DNA of 47,597 nucleotides from Clostridiales bacterium (GCA_019418225.1 DYCF01000036.1:1-47597); one strand, 5' to 3'. Counted from the stretch's first letter, positions 16,277 to 25,339 are shown. The notes: generated by a model not told the origin, from the sequence alone. A program made the numbers and translations.

Positions 16277-17593
16277 TCACGCTATTGGCTTTTCCACTAT
16301 TCCAATTAATAGTGGCAGTTTCGTCTCATTATCAATCACAGCATATAAAAATGGTGAATTAAAAATTATGGACTTCTCTGTTCCTTCCTCAATAGCTGTT
16401 ACCGCGTTCACCTGGCTAGTATTTGTCACTGCACTACTAGTCCCTTTTTCATCTATTTGTATGTAATTTCTTTGGAGAACCTGACTGAGATAAAGTTTCT
16501 TTTCTTCATCAAACACTTTGCTAAAGTCTGCATTCTCTTCATCAAAAGGTGTTTCTATCCCTAGTGCCTTTAGGCTCATACTTAAATCAACATCACTCTC
16601 ATATGTAAATTTTGGAAAGGCTACGATGGCTTTCTGTGTACTTTTAGAATGAATAACCTTTTTAAAGCTTTCACTATCTAAGCTCTTAACATAATCATAA
16701 ATGCTTGTACCATCCGTTGGTCTTATGGCTACAAAACTACATTTATTGTCTACATATGATTTAATAAAACCTTCAGCCTTATCACCTTCTAAATAATTTT
16801 CCTTAGAATATAGATACTTCACACTTTGTTTCTCGCCATTTGTAAGTTTAAACTCACCTCCTAATACATCGCTGCTTTCATAAGGTTTTAGCCAATCGGC
16901 CTTAAAATTCAGGCTGCTTAATAAATAAATACTTGTCGCATCCTCTATGCTTTTTATGGGACTCACAACGTTTCCCATAGTCGCCTCTTTTACCCATTCA
17001 TTAATTTTATTTACGGTATTATCCTTAGAAAAGTCTGCTACAAAGAGGTCTGCGCCATAATAAGTTGCATTCACTTTTAAGAAGTAATCTTTAGGTATGA
17101 GTGTCTCAAATCTTTTTAGCCATATGCTATTTTTGCTAGTACAGGTTAAACTTGTATAGCCACTGAATTTCTTGTTTAAGGCAGCAAAAGCACTATTTAT
17201 TTCGCTTAAACTATAACCCCCTAAAAAACTTTGAATTTCATCTAGTGTCTCACTTGCAGCACCATTTTCTAACATACCTAGCGCCGTAAGCGTTGTATAT
17301 GGTGCTAGAAGGCTATTTTCCTCTTTTTGAATACTACTTTGGAATAAGTTAAATCCTGCATCTAGTAAACTTTGTGTCATCTCCCCTGTTAAATCAGGAA
17401 TATGGACCTTCACCTTTTCTACCTCAGCAGATACATTTTCTACACCTTTAAATAAAATTCCGCTACTAAAAAGCTTGATACTTATAGCGCCTAGCATAAT
17501 GCATGCTATGGAAACACAAGCTGCCAGTACAATTCTTGCTAGGCTTCTTAGTCGCCTCTCCTCTTGCTTACGCTTATATTTTGTACTTTCCAT
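16277..17593 (-). CDS. Membrane-anchored serpin (protease inhibitor)
   Basis: The serpin fold is shown by NSLLAPYTTLTALGMLENGA (helix B/shutter), LSSLNFKADWLKPYESSD, and the C-terminal FNSPFLYAVIDNETKLPLLIG. The reactive-centre hinge reads EKGTSSAVTNTSQV, close to the inhibitory consensus E-x-G-T-x-A-x-A, so inhibition is likely. Counting 17 residues from the hinge Glu puts P1 near a valine in QVNAVTA, suggesting an elastase- or subtilisin-like target; the loop beyond is several residues longer than in antitrypsin, so P1 is uncertain. A basic N-terminus and one hydrophobic segment (about 18-42) anchor it outside the membrane. Confidence 0.87.
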   Translation of the reverse strand: MESTKYKRKQEERRLRSLARIVLAACVSIACIMLGAISIKLFSSGILFKGVENVSAEVEKVKVHIPDLTGEMTQSLLDAGFNLFQSSIQKEENSLLAPYTTLTALGMLENGAASETLDEIQSFLGGYSLSEINSAFAALNKKFSGYTSLTCTSKNSIWLKRFETLIPKDYFLKVNATYYGADLFVADFSKDNTVNKINEWVKEATMGNVVSPIKSIEDATSIYLLSSLNFKADWLKPYESSDVLGGEFKLTNGEKQSVKYLYSKENYLEGDKAEGFIKSYVDNKCSFVAIRPTDGTSIYDYVKSLDSESFKKVIHSKSTQKAIVAFPKFTYESDVDLSMSLKALGIETPFDEENADFSKVFDEEKKLYLSQVLQRNYIQIDEKGTSSAVTNTSQVNAVTAIEEGTEKSIIFNSPFLYAVIDNETKLPLLIGIVEKPIA

Positions 17594-17792
17594 ATGTTCA
17601 TCTCCTTATGTAGCTATATTTTTATAAAGTGAACCTTTTTATATTTTAGCATATTTTATTTATTTTTCTTTTTATTTTTTAATATTCATTTGTTTTATTT
17701 ATTATTTTCCCTTTTTTCTTACTCCCTAGCCTTCTGTTAGGTATTGTTGTATAATGAAGATTACGTAAAAGACTTTTATTAAGGAGATTATA

Positions 17793-19235
17793 ATGATTAC
17801 TGATTTTACAGCACTTAATTTAAATACAAAGCTTATAGATGGCTTAAAAGCTCAAAACATCACAGTTCCTACACCCATCCAAGCACGTACGCTTCCTGCG
17901 TTCTTAGAAGGTTATGATATCATTGCTGAATCTTATACAGGAAGCGGCAAAACACTTGCTTTCGTTCTTCCTCTATTTGAAAAAATAGATACTACAAAAA
18001 ATGAAATGCAGGCTATTATCCTTGCACCAACTCATGAGCTTGTTATGCAAATTCATGAACAAATCTCTTTACTTGCTAAAAACAGTGGTATCCCTGTCAC
18101 TTCTATGCCTATCATGGGTGAAGTAAACATCGAAACACAAATCAAGAAGCTTAAAGACCGTCCACACATTATCGTAGGTTCTGCTGGGCGTGTACTCGAT
18201 CTTATGGAACGCCGCAAAATTACAGCGCACACAATTCAAACTGTTGTTTTAGATGAAGCTGACAACCTCTTAGGTCAAAATCAAGCAGGCACAATTAAAC
18301 GCTTACTGCATATGACAATGCAAAAACGTCAGCTTTGCATCTTCTCAGCTTCTATTACAAAACAAACTTTAGATGTAGCCAAAACATTTATGCCAGCACC
18401 AACAATTATTCAAATGGCACCTAAAACTTCTCTCAATCCAAACATTGAGCATATGTACATCGTAGGCGATAAACGTGATAAATTTGAGCTTCTTAAAAAA
18501 TTACTTTTAGCTACTAAGACTCAAAAAGCGCTTATCTTTGTAAGTCAAAATACTGATGTAACTACAATTATTGAAAAACTTCAATATCATAACTACAAGA
18601 TTGCTTCAATCTCTGGTAAAGTTTCAAAAGAAGAGAGAAAAAATGCACTTATGCGTTTCAAAAAAGGTCAGGTAGAGCTACTTATTTCATCAGATCTTTC
18701 AGCGCGTGGCTTAGATGTACCAGATATTACGCATGTTTTCCACTTTGATATGCCACTTACAGCGCAAGATTACCTTCACCGTGCAGGACGTACAGCGCGT
18801 GGTATTGCTAGCGGTACCTCTATTTGTATCACATCTCCTAAAGAGCTAGGAGCTATTCGTATTTATGAACGTGAATACAACATTAAATTTGCACCTATTA
18901 CACTTGTAAAGGGTGCCATCAAACGTTTAGATTCAGGGGAAGTCATTAAAGCTGAAGCACCTAAAAAAGCTGCAAAAGAAGCACCCGTTTCAAAGAAAGA
19001 ATCACGTAATAAATATCCAAAAGGCTTCAACAACGATAAAAAAGCTGGTAAGAAATCAGCACCTGCTGATAAAATGGCTGCTTCAAAAAATACAGCTCAC
19101 AAGGTTTCTAAAAATCAAATGGCCTCTCTTGCCACTAAAAAATCTAAAGGCACAGCAAAACCTACTGCAGGTAGCTTTTCAGACATTATGTCTCTTATTG
19201 AGGCAGATGCGAAATTCGGTAAAAACTACGAATAA
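17793..19235 (+). CDS. DEAD-box RNA helicase
   Basis: ATP-dependent RNA helicase acting in RNA folding or ribosome assembly. Motifs in order: Q motif (PTPIQART), I (ESYTGSGKT), Ia (APTHELVMQ), Ib (GSAGRVL), II (DEAD), III as SAS rather than SAT, IV (ALIFVSQN), V (SSDLSARGLDVPDI) and VI (HRAGRTARG). The tail after about residue 385 is rich in Lys and Ala and probably binds RNA. At 480 residues it resembles CshA/DbpA-type proteins, but no DbpA RNA-binding domain is apparent. AAGGAG precedes the ATG, and TATAAT at 17750-17755 may be its -10 box. Confidence 0.92.
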   Translation: MITDFTALNLNTKLIDGLKAQNITVPTPIQARTLPAFLEGYDIIAESYTGSGKTLAFVLPLFEKIDTTKNEMQAIILAPTHELVMQIHEQISLLAKNSGIPVTSMPIMGEVNIETQIKKLKDRPHIIVGSAGRVLDLMERRKITAHTIQTVVLDEADNLLGQNQAGTIKRLLHMTMQKRQLCIFSASITKQTLDVAKTFMPAPTIIQMAPKTSLNPNIEHMYIVGDKRDKFELLKKLLLATKTQKALIFVSQNTDVTTIIEKLQYHNYKIASISGKVSKEERKNALMRFKKGQVELLISSDLSARGLDVPDITHVFHFDMPLTAQDYLHRAGRTARGIASGTSICITSPKELGAIRIYEREYNIKFAPITLVKGAIKRLDSGEVIKAEAPKKAAKEAPVSKKESRNKYPKGFNNDKKAGKKSAPADKMAASKNTAHKVSKNQMASLATKKSKGTAKPTAGSFSDIMSLIEADAKFGKNYE

Positions 19236-19308
19236 TTTATGTTTTTCTCCTTTTATTGTGCTATAATCATATTAACAAGTACAATTTATAAGAGGGGGCG
19301 ACAAAATC

Positions 19309-19584
19309 ATGGCAAAACTGGCTTTAAATTTATCTAGAGCGTTAGAACCGTTACAAAATGAACTAAAAGATACAATGCATCTACTTTGTCCAAATACAAA
19401 ACCTGTCAAAAAAGATGATAATTTATTTGAAGTCATAGAAGGATTTGCTAATAAATATGGCAAGTCCCCCTATACTTCTGTGGATGATATTTTAAATGCA
19501 TCCTTATCAGAAGCACAGTATATGTCATCTGCTAGGACCGTTTCCTTTGGCGATGCACTTAAAGAACTTTTACCTACATCCTAA
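19309..19584 (+). CDS. Small conserved-looking protein of unknown function (91 aa)
   Basis: Not recognised. A soluble, mostly helical protein with no signal or membrane segment; contains FEVIEGFANKYGKSPYTSVDDIL and ends FGDALKELLPTS. GAGGGGG lies upstream of the ATG, TATAAT at 19262-19267 could give it its own promoter, and a clean terminator follows, so the gene is probably real. It lies 73 bases after the helicase. Confidence 0.65.
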   Translation: MAKLALNLSRALEPLQNELKDTMHLLCPNTKPVKKDDNLFEVIEGFANKYGKSPYTSVDDILNASLSEAQYMSSARTVSFGDALKELLPTS

Positions 19585-19585
19585 T

Positions 19586-19618
19586 AAAAGGAGATGTCCA
19601 TTTTGGACATCTCCTTTT
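19586..19618 (+). terminator. Intrinsic terminator
   Basis: AAAAGGAGATGTCCA and TGGACATCTCCTTTT form a perfect 15-bp stem with a three-base loop. Confidence 0.88.
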
Positions 19619-19682
19619 ATTGTTCCTTTAATTTGATTTTTACATTCAGTAGACTAAAGTAGGCGTGCTTCATATAATATCC

Positions 19683-19964
19683 TTAAGGTTGTCCAATTTC
19701 ATGAGTTGACTCCTCTCCTGAATTTATTGTTTCAAATGCTTGGATATTTCCATCTAACATTCTAATAATTGAATCCCCATATAAAGCTGATTCCGGTGAA
19801 TGTGTAACTTGTACAATTGTTGTTTTATACTCTCTATTGATAGTCCTAAATAACTCCATGATGATTTTTCCTGACTTTGAATCTAGATTTCCTATAGGCT
19901 CATCTACCAGTACAATTTCAGGCTTGAAAATTAATGCTCTCGCAATAGCTACTCTTTGCTGCTG
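19683..19964 (-). pseudogene. ABC transporter ATPase, C-terminal remnant
   Basis: The minus-strand frame reads QQQRVAIARAL (end of the ABC signature), KPEIVLVDEP (Walker B), GNLDSKSG (D-loop) and VQVTHSPESA (H-loop), and stops normally at 19683. The P-loop half is missing and a stop lies just upstream in the same frame. It belongs to the MacB/LolD-type ATPases that pair with FtsX-like permeases and HlyD-like adaptors. The true 3' gene end is intact; the 5' part was lost in the deletion joined at about 19956-19970. Confidence 0.83.
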
Positions 19965-20043
19965 ATAAACTTATAGAAATTAATAGTAATAACGTCTTAG
20001 ATTTGTTTTCATATACATTTTTAATTACAAATTTAAAAAACAT
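19965..20043 (-). pseudogene. ABC permease (FtsX/MacB-like), N-terminal remnant
   Basis: From an ATG at 20043 the minus strand encodes FKFVIKNVYENKSKTLLLLI, the typical cytoplasmic start and first membrane segment of an MacB/FtsX-like permease, then runs straight into the ATPase remnant in another frame. Nearly the whole permease is gone. It follows the HlyD-like gene by 19 bases, the normal adaptor-permease-ATPase order. Confidence 0.68.
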
Positions 20044-20062
20044 AACACTACTCCTATTATAT

Positions 20063-21217
20063 TTATTTCACATAAATTACCGCTTCTACTTCATAGCCTA
20101 ATTTAATTAAATCCATATCAACTTCTTTTAGCCTTACATCTACTTTTAAAATAGTATCTCCATTAGATTCCTCTGCTTGATAAGATATTCTCTCAACCTC
20201 ACCTGGAATAGTTTGTTCTGTTCCGGTAATGGTAACATCAGCCTTATCACCTATTTTGATTTTTTGGCCTGCATCCTGTGGTACATTAATACTAGCAATA
20301 AGTTTATCAGTCGCTACTGTTTCTATAAGCGCCTTTCCTTCTTCTCCTGTCCAAGGACTTCCTTCTGTAACATTCACTTGCGTTACAATGGCACACTCTT
20401 GATTTACTACAATATTTCCATTCTGACTATTTAACTGCTTAAGCTTGTCCTTTATTTGAGCAATTTCACTTTTCAATTTATCCATGCTCATAATAATCTC
20501 TTCATTCTTGACTTGATTGTTTATTTTATCATTTGAAAGTTGTATTTCATTGACTTCCATAGTATTACGCAAATCACTAATCTCATTTTCCAAATTAAGC
20601 TTAGTCTGCGCTATGTTATTTAAGACCTGATTCCTCTCTTGTTCCTCATTTTTAATATCCAGTTCTAAAATTTTCAATTCCTGCTCAGAAATGCTGCCCG
20701 CTTCATATAATGCCTTATTCATCTCATACTTTTCTTGCATTAATGCAATCTGACTATCAAATATTTTCACTTGTTCCTTATAATTTATCAACACACTATC
20801 GCTTTCATTATCCAATATTCTTTGTTTTTCAGCTATTTTGTTCTTTGTATATTGAATTTGTGTGTTTAATGTACTAATGATTTGATTATTTTGTTCAATC
20901 TTTGATTGTAAACTTTTTAGTTCTTTTTCCTTCGCAGAGATTTTTTCCTTATACACTGTATCATCTATAACTGCTAATACATCTCCCTTATGTACTACAT
21001 CCCCTACTCTTACATTGATACTACTAACCACTATTGGAAATTGTATGTAAATGCCATTTTTCTCCTCTTCTACTATAGTCCCAAATTCATTAACAAATTC
21101 TTCTTGCACTTGCTTTTCTTCACTAACTACATTATTGGTTTCTTCAGCTTTTTTACTCCCACACCCTGTCATCGCAATTAATAGTACTATTACTAAAAAA
21201 AAGTGTTTTTTTCGCAT
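20063..21217 (-). CDS. HlyD/MacA-type periplasmic-adaptor-like lipoprotein
   Basis: Efflux adaptor with a lipobox (IAMTGCGS, Cys at residue 19), so it should be lipid-anchored outside the membrane. Residues about 55-90 form the first half of a lipoyl-like barrel (VRVGDVVHKGDVLAVIDD), 95-255 a long coiled-coil hairpin, and 270-384 the second half and beta barrel (GSPWTGEEGKALIETV, KIGDKADVTITG). Length 384. GGAGG precedes the ATG. The permease and ATPase genes that should follow are deleted, so the protein is probably an orphan unless it serves another transporter. Confidence 0.85.
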   Translation of the reverse strand: MRKKHFFLVIVLLIAMTGCGSKKAEETNNVVSEEKQVQEEFVNEFGTIVEEEKNGIYIQFPIVVSSINVRVGDVVHKGDVLAVIDDTVYKEKISAKEKELKSLQSKIEQNNQIISTLNTQIQYTKNKIAEKQRILDNESDSVLINYKEQVKIFDSQIALMQEKYEMNKALYEAGSISEQELKILELDIKNEEQERNQVLNNIAQTKLNLENEISDLRNTMEVNEIQLSNDKINNQVKNEEIIMSMDKLKSEIAQIKDKLKQLNSQNGNIVVNQECAIVTQVNVTEGSPWTGEEGKALIETVATDKLIASINVPQDAGQKIKIGDKADVTITGTEQTIPGEVERISYQAEESNGDTILKVDVRLKEVDMDLIKLGYEVEAVIYVK

Positions 21218-21374
21218 GTCACTCCTCCACTCTTTAATTGTTTGTTTTATTCAATTGCATTGTAATTTACTGAAAATATAAATAGTTTTGTTCAATTATA
21301 GCATGATTATAATTTTTAAACTATAAACATCAATATCAAAACTTATATTATGCCCACTCTAACAGCCGCTCTAC

Positions 21375-21430
21375 TATAGATTTCACATTTATAAATTTTT
21401 AATTTATTTCATTTGAAAATCTACTCTATA
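21375..21430. repeat. Short derivative of the palindromic intergenic repeat
   Basis: Starts TATAGATTTCACATTTATAA exactly as the long copies do and ends TCTATA, but the centre is replaced or deleted. TAGATTTCA can still pair with TGAAAATCTA. It lies in the 21218-21650 spacer, which otherwise holds only AT-rich sequence and two hairpins. Confidence 0.65.
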
Positions 21431-21523
21431 TAACAAAATTCACAGAACACAAGAATTACAATAAAATGACATAAAGAAACTGCCATCAAATAAATCTGAT
21501 GGCAGAAAGAAATTTACTTTAAA

Positions 21524-21564
21524 AAGGACAAAGATACTAAGCATCTCTTAGTATCTTTGTCCTT
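21524..21564 (-). terminator. Terminator of the DMT permease gene
   Basis: AAGGACAAAGATACTAAG pairs perfectly over 18 bp with CTTAGTATCTTTGTCCTT; the minus-strand transcript continues into TTTTTAAA. A second, smaller hairpin (CTGCCATCA and TGATGGCAG, 21480-21505) follows it. Confidence 0.88.
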
Positions 21565-21650
21565 CTTTATACCCTCGGTTAAAGTATATCCTCATTATTG
21601 ATTTTTATTCATATTTCTTAAATCCTACATATTTTTTCCTTAATGTATCC

Positions 21651-22538
21651 TTATATAAATAACATCAATATCCCTACAATCAAAATCCCTGTACATAATA
21701 CCTTTTTCTTTAAATTAGGTTCTTTAAAAATAAGGCCTCCTACCAATACAGATACCACAATAGAGACACTACGAAGTGGCATAGCTATAGAAATAGGCGT
21801 ATTGGGCATATTTAATCCTGCAAAATAAATACGATCAGCTAGTATAATGCATAAACTCATCCATAAAATATTCCAGTCCCATTTTAATTTTAGTGCTTCC
21901 TTTTGAATATACTTACGCCCTAAATAAGTTAACACATAAAAGAGCATCATGAAAAATAAAAACCATACCTGTACAATACTACTTGTCAGCTTAGAATCCA
22001 TTCCCTTTAATGTAAGTGTTGCCGTTACCTGACCTATAGCTATTTTATCAATCAAACTTGTGACTGCATTAAGAACTGAACCAATAATCATATAGTAAAA
22101 ATACTTATTTCTAAAAATATGCTTAACTTCAAACTTACCTACCTTACTTATAAAATAATAGGCCACAAACATAATGGCAATCCCCACCCATTGCATAGGT
22201 TCAAGCACTTCTCCCAATACAATAATGCCTAAAATAATCGAAAATAACGGTGTCACTGTATTAAAGGGCGTAATCACACTAATAGGCAATTGCTGCAGCG
22301 CCAAGAACATAAAATTCCATCCTATGTATATAATAAGGCTCTTTAATGCCAACAACAAAATCGTATTCCCGCTTATAAGCACTGCATTTCTCATTTCATA
22401 AGCTACAAGTACAAATGATAATATACTATAAGCTGTCAGCACCGCGATTACATTTTGACCTCTTAAAGCCAATTTCTTAGAAATATCCCAACACCCCAAA
22501 AAAACCCCCGCAACCAAAAACATCCCAAAAGCAATCAT
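21651..22538 (-). CDS. DMT-superfamily (EamA-like) membrane transporter
   Basis: Ten-helix permease of the drug/metabolite transporter superfamily, with two EamA-like halves: helices 1-5 with PISVITPFNTVTPLFSIILG, and helices 6-10 with NTPISIAMPLRSVSIVVSVL. At 295 residues it is the usual length. The substrate is unknown. AAGGGG precedes the ATG. It is monocistronic with a strong terminator; there is no link to the efflux remnant to its left beyond proximity. Confidence 0.85.
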   Translation of the reverse strand: MIAFGMFLVAGVFLGCWDISKKLALRGQNVIAVLTAYSILSFVLVAYEMRNAVLISGNTILLLALKSLIIYIGWNFMFLALQQLPISVITPFNTVTPLFSIILGIIVLGEVLEPMQWVGIAIMFVAYYFISKVGKFEVKHIFRNKYFYYMIIGSVLNAVTSLIDKIAIGQVTATLTLKGMDSKLTSSIVQVWFLFFMMLFYVLTYLGRKYIQKEALKLKWDWNILWMSLCIILADRIYFAGLNMPNTPISIAMPLRSVSIVVSVLVGGLIFKEPNLKKKVLCTGILIVGILMLFI

Positions 22539-22685
22539 TTTATTTCCCCTTTTCTTTTGTATGATTTCCTGTCATCTTAGTTCTAATCTACTGTTTATAA
22601 TTGTACAATATTTTTTATACATTTTAAACCAACTTTATTTTTACACCATTAAATAATGTTGAAACTATCATTTTAAAAACTAAAA

Positions 22686-22706
22686 ACAGCACCTATATAG
22701 TGCTGT
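22686..22706 (-). terminator. Terminator of the que operon
   Basis: On the minus strand ACAGCAC and GTGCTGT form a short GC-richer stem followed by TTTTTAGTTTTT. Confidence 0.8.
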
Positions 22707-22751
22707 CTGAACGAAGCGCAGCGCAGTGAGTTCACACCGTTTCTTTTGTTA

Positions 22752-22787
22752 TCGAACTTAGAACCTCACAGATTACGGAGCGTGTAG
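22752..22787 (-). other. 3'-UTR motif shared with the pfkB-kinase 3' region
   Basis: Between the queF stop and its terminator the minus strand carries CTACACGCTCC, AAT, TGAG and GGTTCTAAGTTCGA, collinear with 10250-10197. The surrounding 22707-22842 is clearly more GC-rich than typical spacers here and includes GCGCAGCGC; I do not recognise a known RNA in it. The remaining spacer, 22539-22680, is AT-rich promoter space for the DMT gene. Confidence 0.45.
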
Positions 22788-22842
22788 CTAGTAGAGCCCA
22801 GTGGAGCAACGGACCATTTTTTGTGACACCTGTTTAATAGCT

Positions 22843-23340
22843 TTATCTATTATCCACCTTCTCAGGATACATATCATGATGCATTAAACGATGTTCTGCC
22901 ATCTGTTCAAACTTTGTTCCTGGCTTACCATAATTACAATATGGGTCAATGCTAATGCCACCTCTTGGTGTGAATTTCCCCCATACCTCAATATATTTAG
23001 GGCCCATGAGCTTAATTAAATCTTTCATAATAATATTTACACAGTCCTCATGAAAATCTCCATGATTTCTAAAGCTAAAAAGATATAACTTAAGAGATTT
23101 GCTCTCTACCATCTTCTCACCTGGAATATAACTAATATAAATCGTCGCAAAGTCTGGTTGACCTGTAATAGGACAAAGGCTTGTAAATTCAGGGCAATTA
23201 AATTTTACCCAATAATCATTTCCAGGATGCTTATTATCAAAGCTTTCTAAAATATCTGGGTCATAACCAAATTTATATTGCACCCCTTGGTTTCCTAGTA
23301 ATGTAACATCTTGCATTTCTTCTCTTTGTCTTCCCTGCAT
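22843..23340 (-). CDS. queF: NADPH-dependent 7-cyano-7-deazaguanine reductase
   Basis: Reduces preQ0 to preQ1, the last free-base step of queuosine synthesis. The short, single-domain QueF type of 165 residues: catalytic Cys56 in EFTSLCPITGQPDF with Asp63, the NADPH segment ESKSLKLYLFSFRNHGDFHED, and the late GGISIDPY. Last gene of the five-gene preQ1 operon, 22 bases after queC. AGGAG lies upstream of the ATG. Confidence 0.95.
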   Translation of the reverse strand: MQGRQREEMQDVTLLGNQGVQYKFGYDPDILESFDNKHPGNDYWVKFNCPEFTSLCPITGQPDFATIYISYIPGEKMVESKSLKLYLFSFRNHGDFHEDCVNIIMKDLIKLMGPKYIEVWGKFTPRGGISIDPYCNYGKPGTKFEQMAEHRLMHHDMYPEKVDNR

Positions 23341-23362
23341 TTTAATTTCTCCTATCTTCTAC

Positions 23363-24013
23363 CTATGCTTCTTTACTTTTTAAATATGTCTCAAGGCCTC
23401 TTTGTCTCAATTTACAAGCAGGACATGTACCACAGCCATCACCTATTACGCCATTATAGCAAGTTAATGTCTTTTGTCTTACATAATCTAACCTGCCAAG
23501 CTGATCAGCCATTTCCCAAGTTTGGGCTTTATCAATCCACATAAGTGGTGTATGCACTACAAAATTGTAATCCATTGCTAAATTTAAGGTAACATTTAAA
23601 GATTTAATAAAAATATCTCTACAATCTGGATAACCACTAAAATCTGTTTCACACACACCCGTTACTATATGTCTTGCCCCTTTTACCTTAGCCATTACAC
23701 CAGCAAAAGTTAAAAAAAGCATATTACGTCCTTCTACAAAAGTTGAAGGTAATTCTCCTTCTTTTGTTTCAATCTCAATGTCATCTCTTGTTAAAGCATT
23801 TGGTGCCAGCTGATTCAAAAGTCCCATGTCAAGTACATGATGCTCTATCCCTAACTCCTCTGCTATATCTCTTGCACACGCAATCTCCAAAGCATGACGC
23901 TGCCCATAATCAAATGTTACTGCAATGACCTCATCAAACTTCTCCATCGCCCAAAATAAACAAGTCGTAGAATCCTGTCCACCACTAAATACAACAATCG
24001 CCTTTTCCTTCAT
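23363..24013 (-). CDS. queC: 7-cyano-7-deazaguanine synthase
   Basis: ATP-dependent conversion of CDG to preQ0. The PP-loop reads VFSGGQDSTTCL at the N-terminus, and the C-terminal zinc site is in CYNGVIGDGCGTCPACKLR. I chose the ATG at 24013 because GGAGG lies eight bases before it; an in-frame ATG at 24028 would overlap that site. Lies between folE and queF in the operon. Confidence 0.95.
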   Translation of the reverse strand: MKEKAIVVFSGGQDSTTCLFWAMEKFDEVIAVTFDYGQRHALEIACARDIAEELGIEHHVLDMGLLNQLAPNALTRDDIEIETKEGELPSTFVEGRNMLFLTFAGVMAKVKGARHIVTGVCETDFSGYPDCRDIFIKSLNVTLNLAMDYNFVVHTPLMWIDKAQTWEMADQLGRLDYVRQKTLTCYNGVIGDGCGTCPACKLRQRGLETYLKSKEA

Positions 24014-24043
24014 CCTAATCTCCTCCATCTCTAATCTTAATTT

Positions 24044-24640
24044 TTAATCTTTCACCAATTCCACAGCTTCTCTTCTCATCTCACTATCCTTCTCAAAGCA
24101 GCCTCTAAAAGTAGTACTACGTGTTACAACACCAGGTTTCTTAATTCCTCTAGCCGTCATACAGCTATGTTCACCCTCTATAAAAACACCTACATCTTCG
24201 CTTCCTGTAATACGCATCATAATATCGGCAATATCACTTCCAATACGTTCTTGAAGCTGTAATCTCTTCCCAACCATATCTGCGATACGTGCAACTTTGC
24301 TAAGGCCTATAACCTTACCGCAAGGTTTATAAACCACAGAAACCTTCATATTATACATCAGTGCCAAATGATGCTCACAGTAACTAAAAATAGGTATATC
24401 CTTAATCACTACAAGGTCCCCATGGTTTTCATCTAGATAATCTTCCTCCTCAAAGGTCTTCCCAAAAATCTCCGCCAACTCTTCATTCGTATAGTTCATT
24501 CCTTCAAAGACTTCTGCATACATTTTAGCCACACGTTTAGGCGTTTCTCTAAGACCTTCTCTTTCTGGATTATCTCCTAAGGCAATAAGGATTTCCCTAA
24601 TATGATAACAAATCTTCTCTGTATCAATTTGCTTTGCCAT
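24044..24640 (-). CDS. folE: GTP cyclohydrolase I
   Basis: Makes 7,8-dihydroneopterin triphosphate from GTP, feeding QueD and also folate. Zinc and catalytic residues show in FSYCEHHLALM and GEHSCMTARGIKK, with the RPQ-equivalent region RLQLQERIGSDIAD. 198 residues, normal length. GGAGGAAA precedes the ATG. Its position between queE and queC makes it the dedicated first step of preQ1 synthesis. Confidence 0.95.
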   Translation of the reverse strand: MAKQIDTEKICYHIREILIALGDNPEREGLRETPKRVAKMYAEVFEGMNYTNEELAEIFGKTFEEEDYLDENHGDLVVIKDIPIFSYCEHHLALMYNMKVSVVYKPCGKVIGLSKVARIADMVGKRLQLQERIGSDIADIMMRITGSEDVGVFIEGEHSCMTARGIKKPGVVTRSTTFRGCFEKDSEMRREAVELVKD

Positions 24641-24660
24641 ATAACTTTCCTCCAGTCTAT

Positions 24661-25335
24661 TTAGACCCCTCTACTTTCTTTAGGCCAAATTATTTTATGT
24701 AACTGCAGCTGCAACTTCACATCATTTAACTGTTTTTCTTTCATGAAATCCACGATTACAGCTGAATCTATATTTTCTCTTACAGGGCTTAAATACACCT
24801 GACAACGCTTAGCTAACTCATATTTTTTAATAAGGTCATAAGCTCTTTCTAAGTCTTCTGTACTTGCAATTACAAATTTATAAACATCATTCTTTGTCAC
24901 AACTTCTAAGTTTTTTTCTACCATTTTATGCTGCATGCCACTGCTTGGGAGTTTATAATCTACAATGAAATGCATAGCTGCATCCTTATATCTTTGCTTA
25001 AATGGCGTAATATCTACAGCCCCATTGGTTTCAATATGTGTCGTTATCAAAGGCATTTTAGCCAATAAGTCTAAAATCTCCTCTATATGCTTTTGCCAAA
25101 GCGGTTCCCCACCTGTAAGGGTTACATGCTTTACCCCTGTTTCCTTAATATAGTCACCAATTTCCATTGCTGTTAACATTTCCACATCACTACTACCATC
25201 AAATGAATACGTCGTATCGCACCAACTGCATCTTAAATTACATCCTTCAAAACGTACAAAAGTCGAAAGCGCGCCTGCTGTAGGCCCTTCACCATCTATG
25301 GATACAAACTTTTCAATAACCTTAAATTTATTCAT
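24661..25335 (-). CDS. queE: 7-carboxy-7-deazaguanine synthase (radical SAM)
   Basis: Radical-SAM ring contraction of CPH4 to CDG. The cluster motif is CNLRCSWCDT (C-x3-C-x2-C), preceded by SIDGEGPTAGALSTFVRFEG and followed by LTGGEPLWQ, both typical of QueE. The start at 25335 has AAGGAG seven bases upstream; the frame stays open rightward into queD without a site. 224 residues. Directly follows queD with a four-base gap. Confidence 0.94.
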   Translation of the reverse strand: MNKFKVIEKFVSIDGEGPTAGALSTFVRFEGCNLRCSWCDTTYSFDGSSDVEMLTAMEIGDYIKETGVKHVTLTGGEPLWQKHIEEILDLLAKMPLITTHIETNGAVDITPFKQRYKDAAMHFIVDYKLPSSGMQHKMVEKNLEVVTKNDVYKFVIASTEDLERAYDLIKKYELAKRCQVYLSPVRENIDSAVIVDFMKEKQLNDVKLQLQLHKIIWPKESRGV

Positions 25336-25339
25336 GTCT

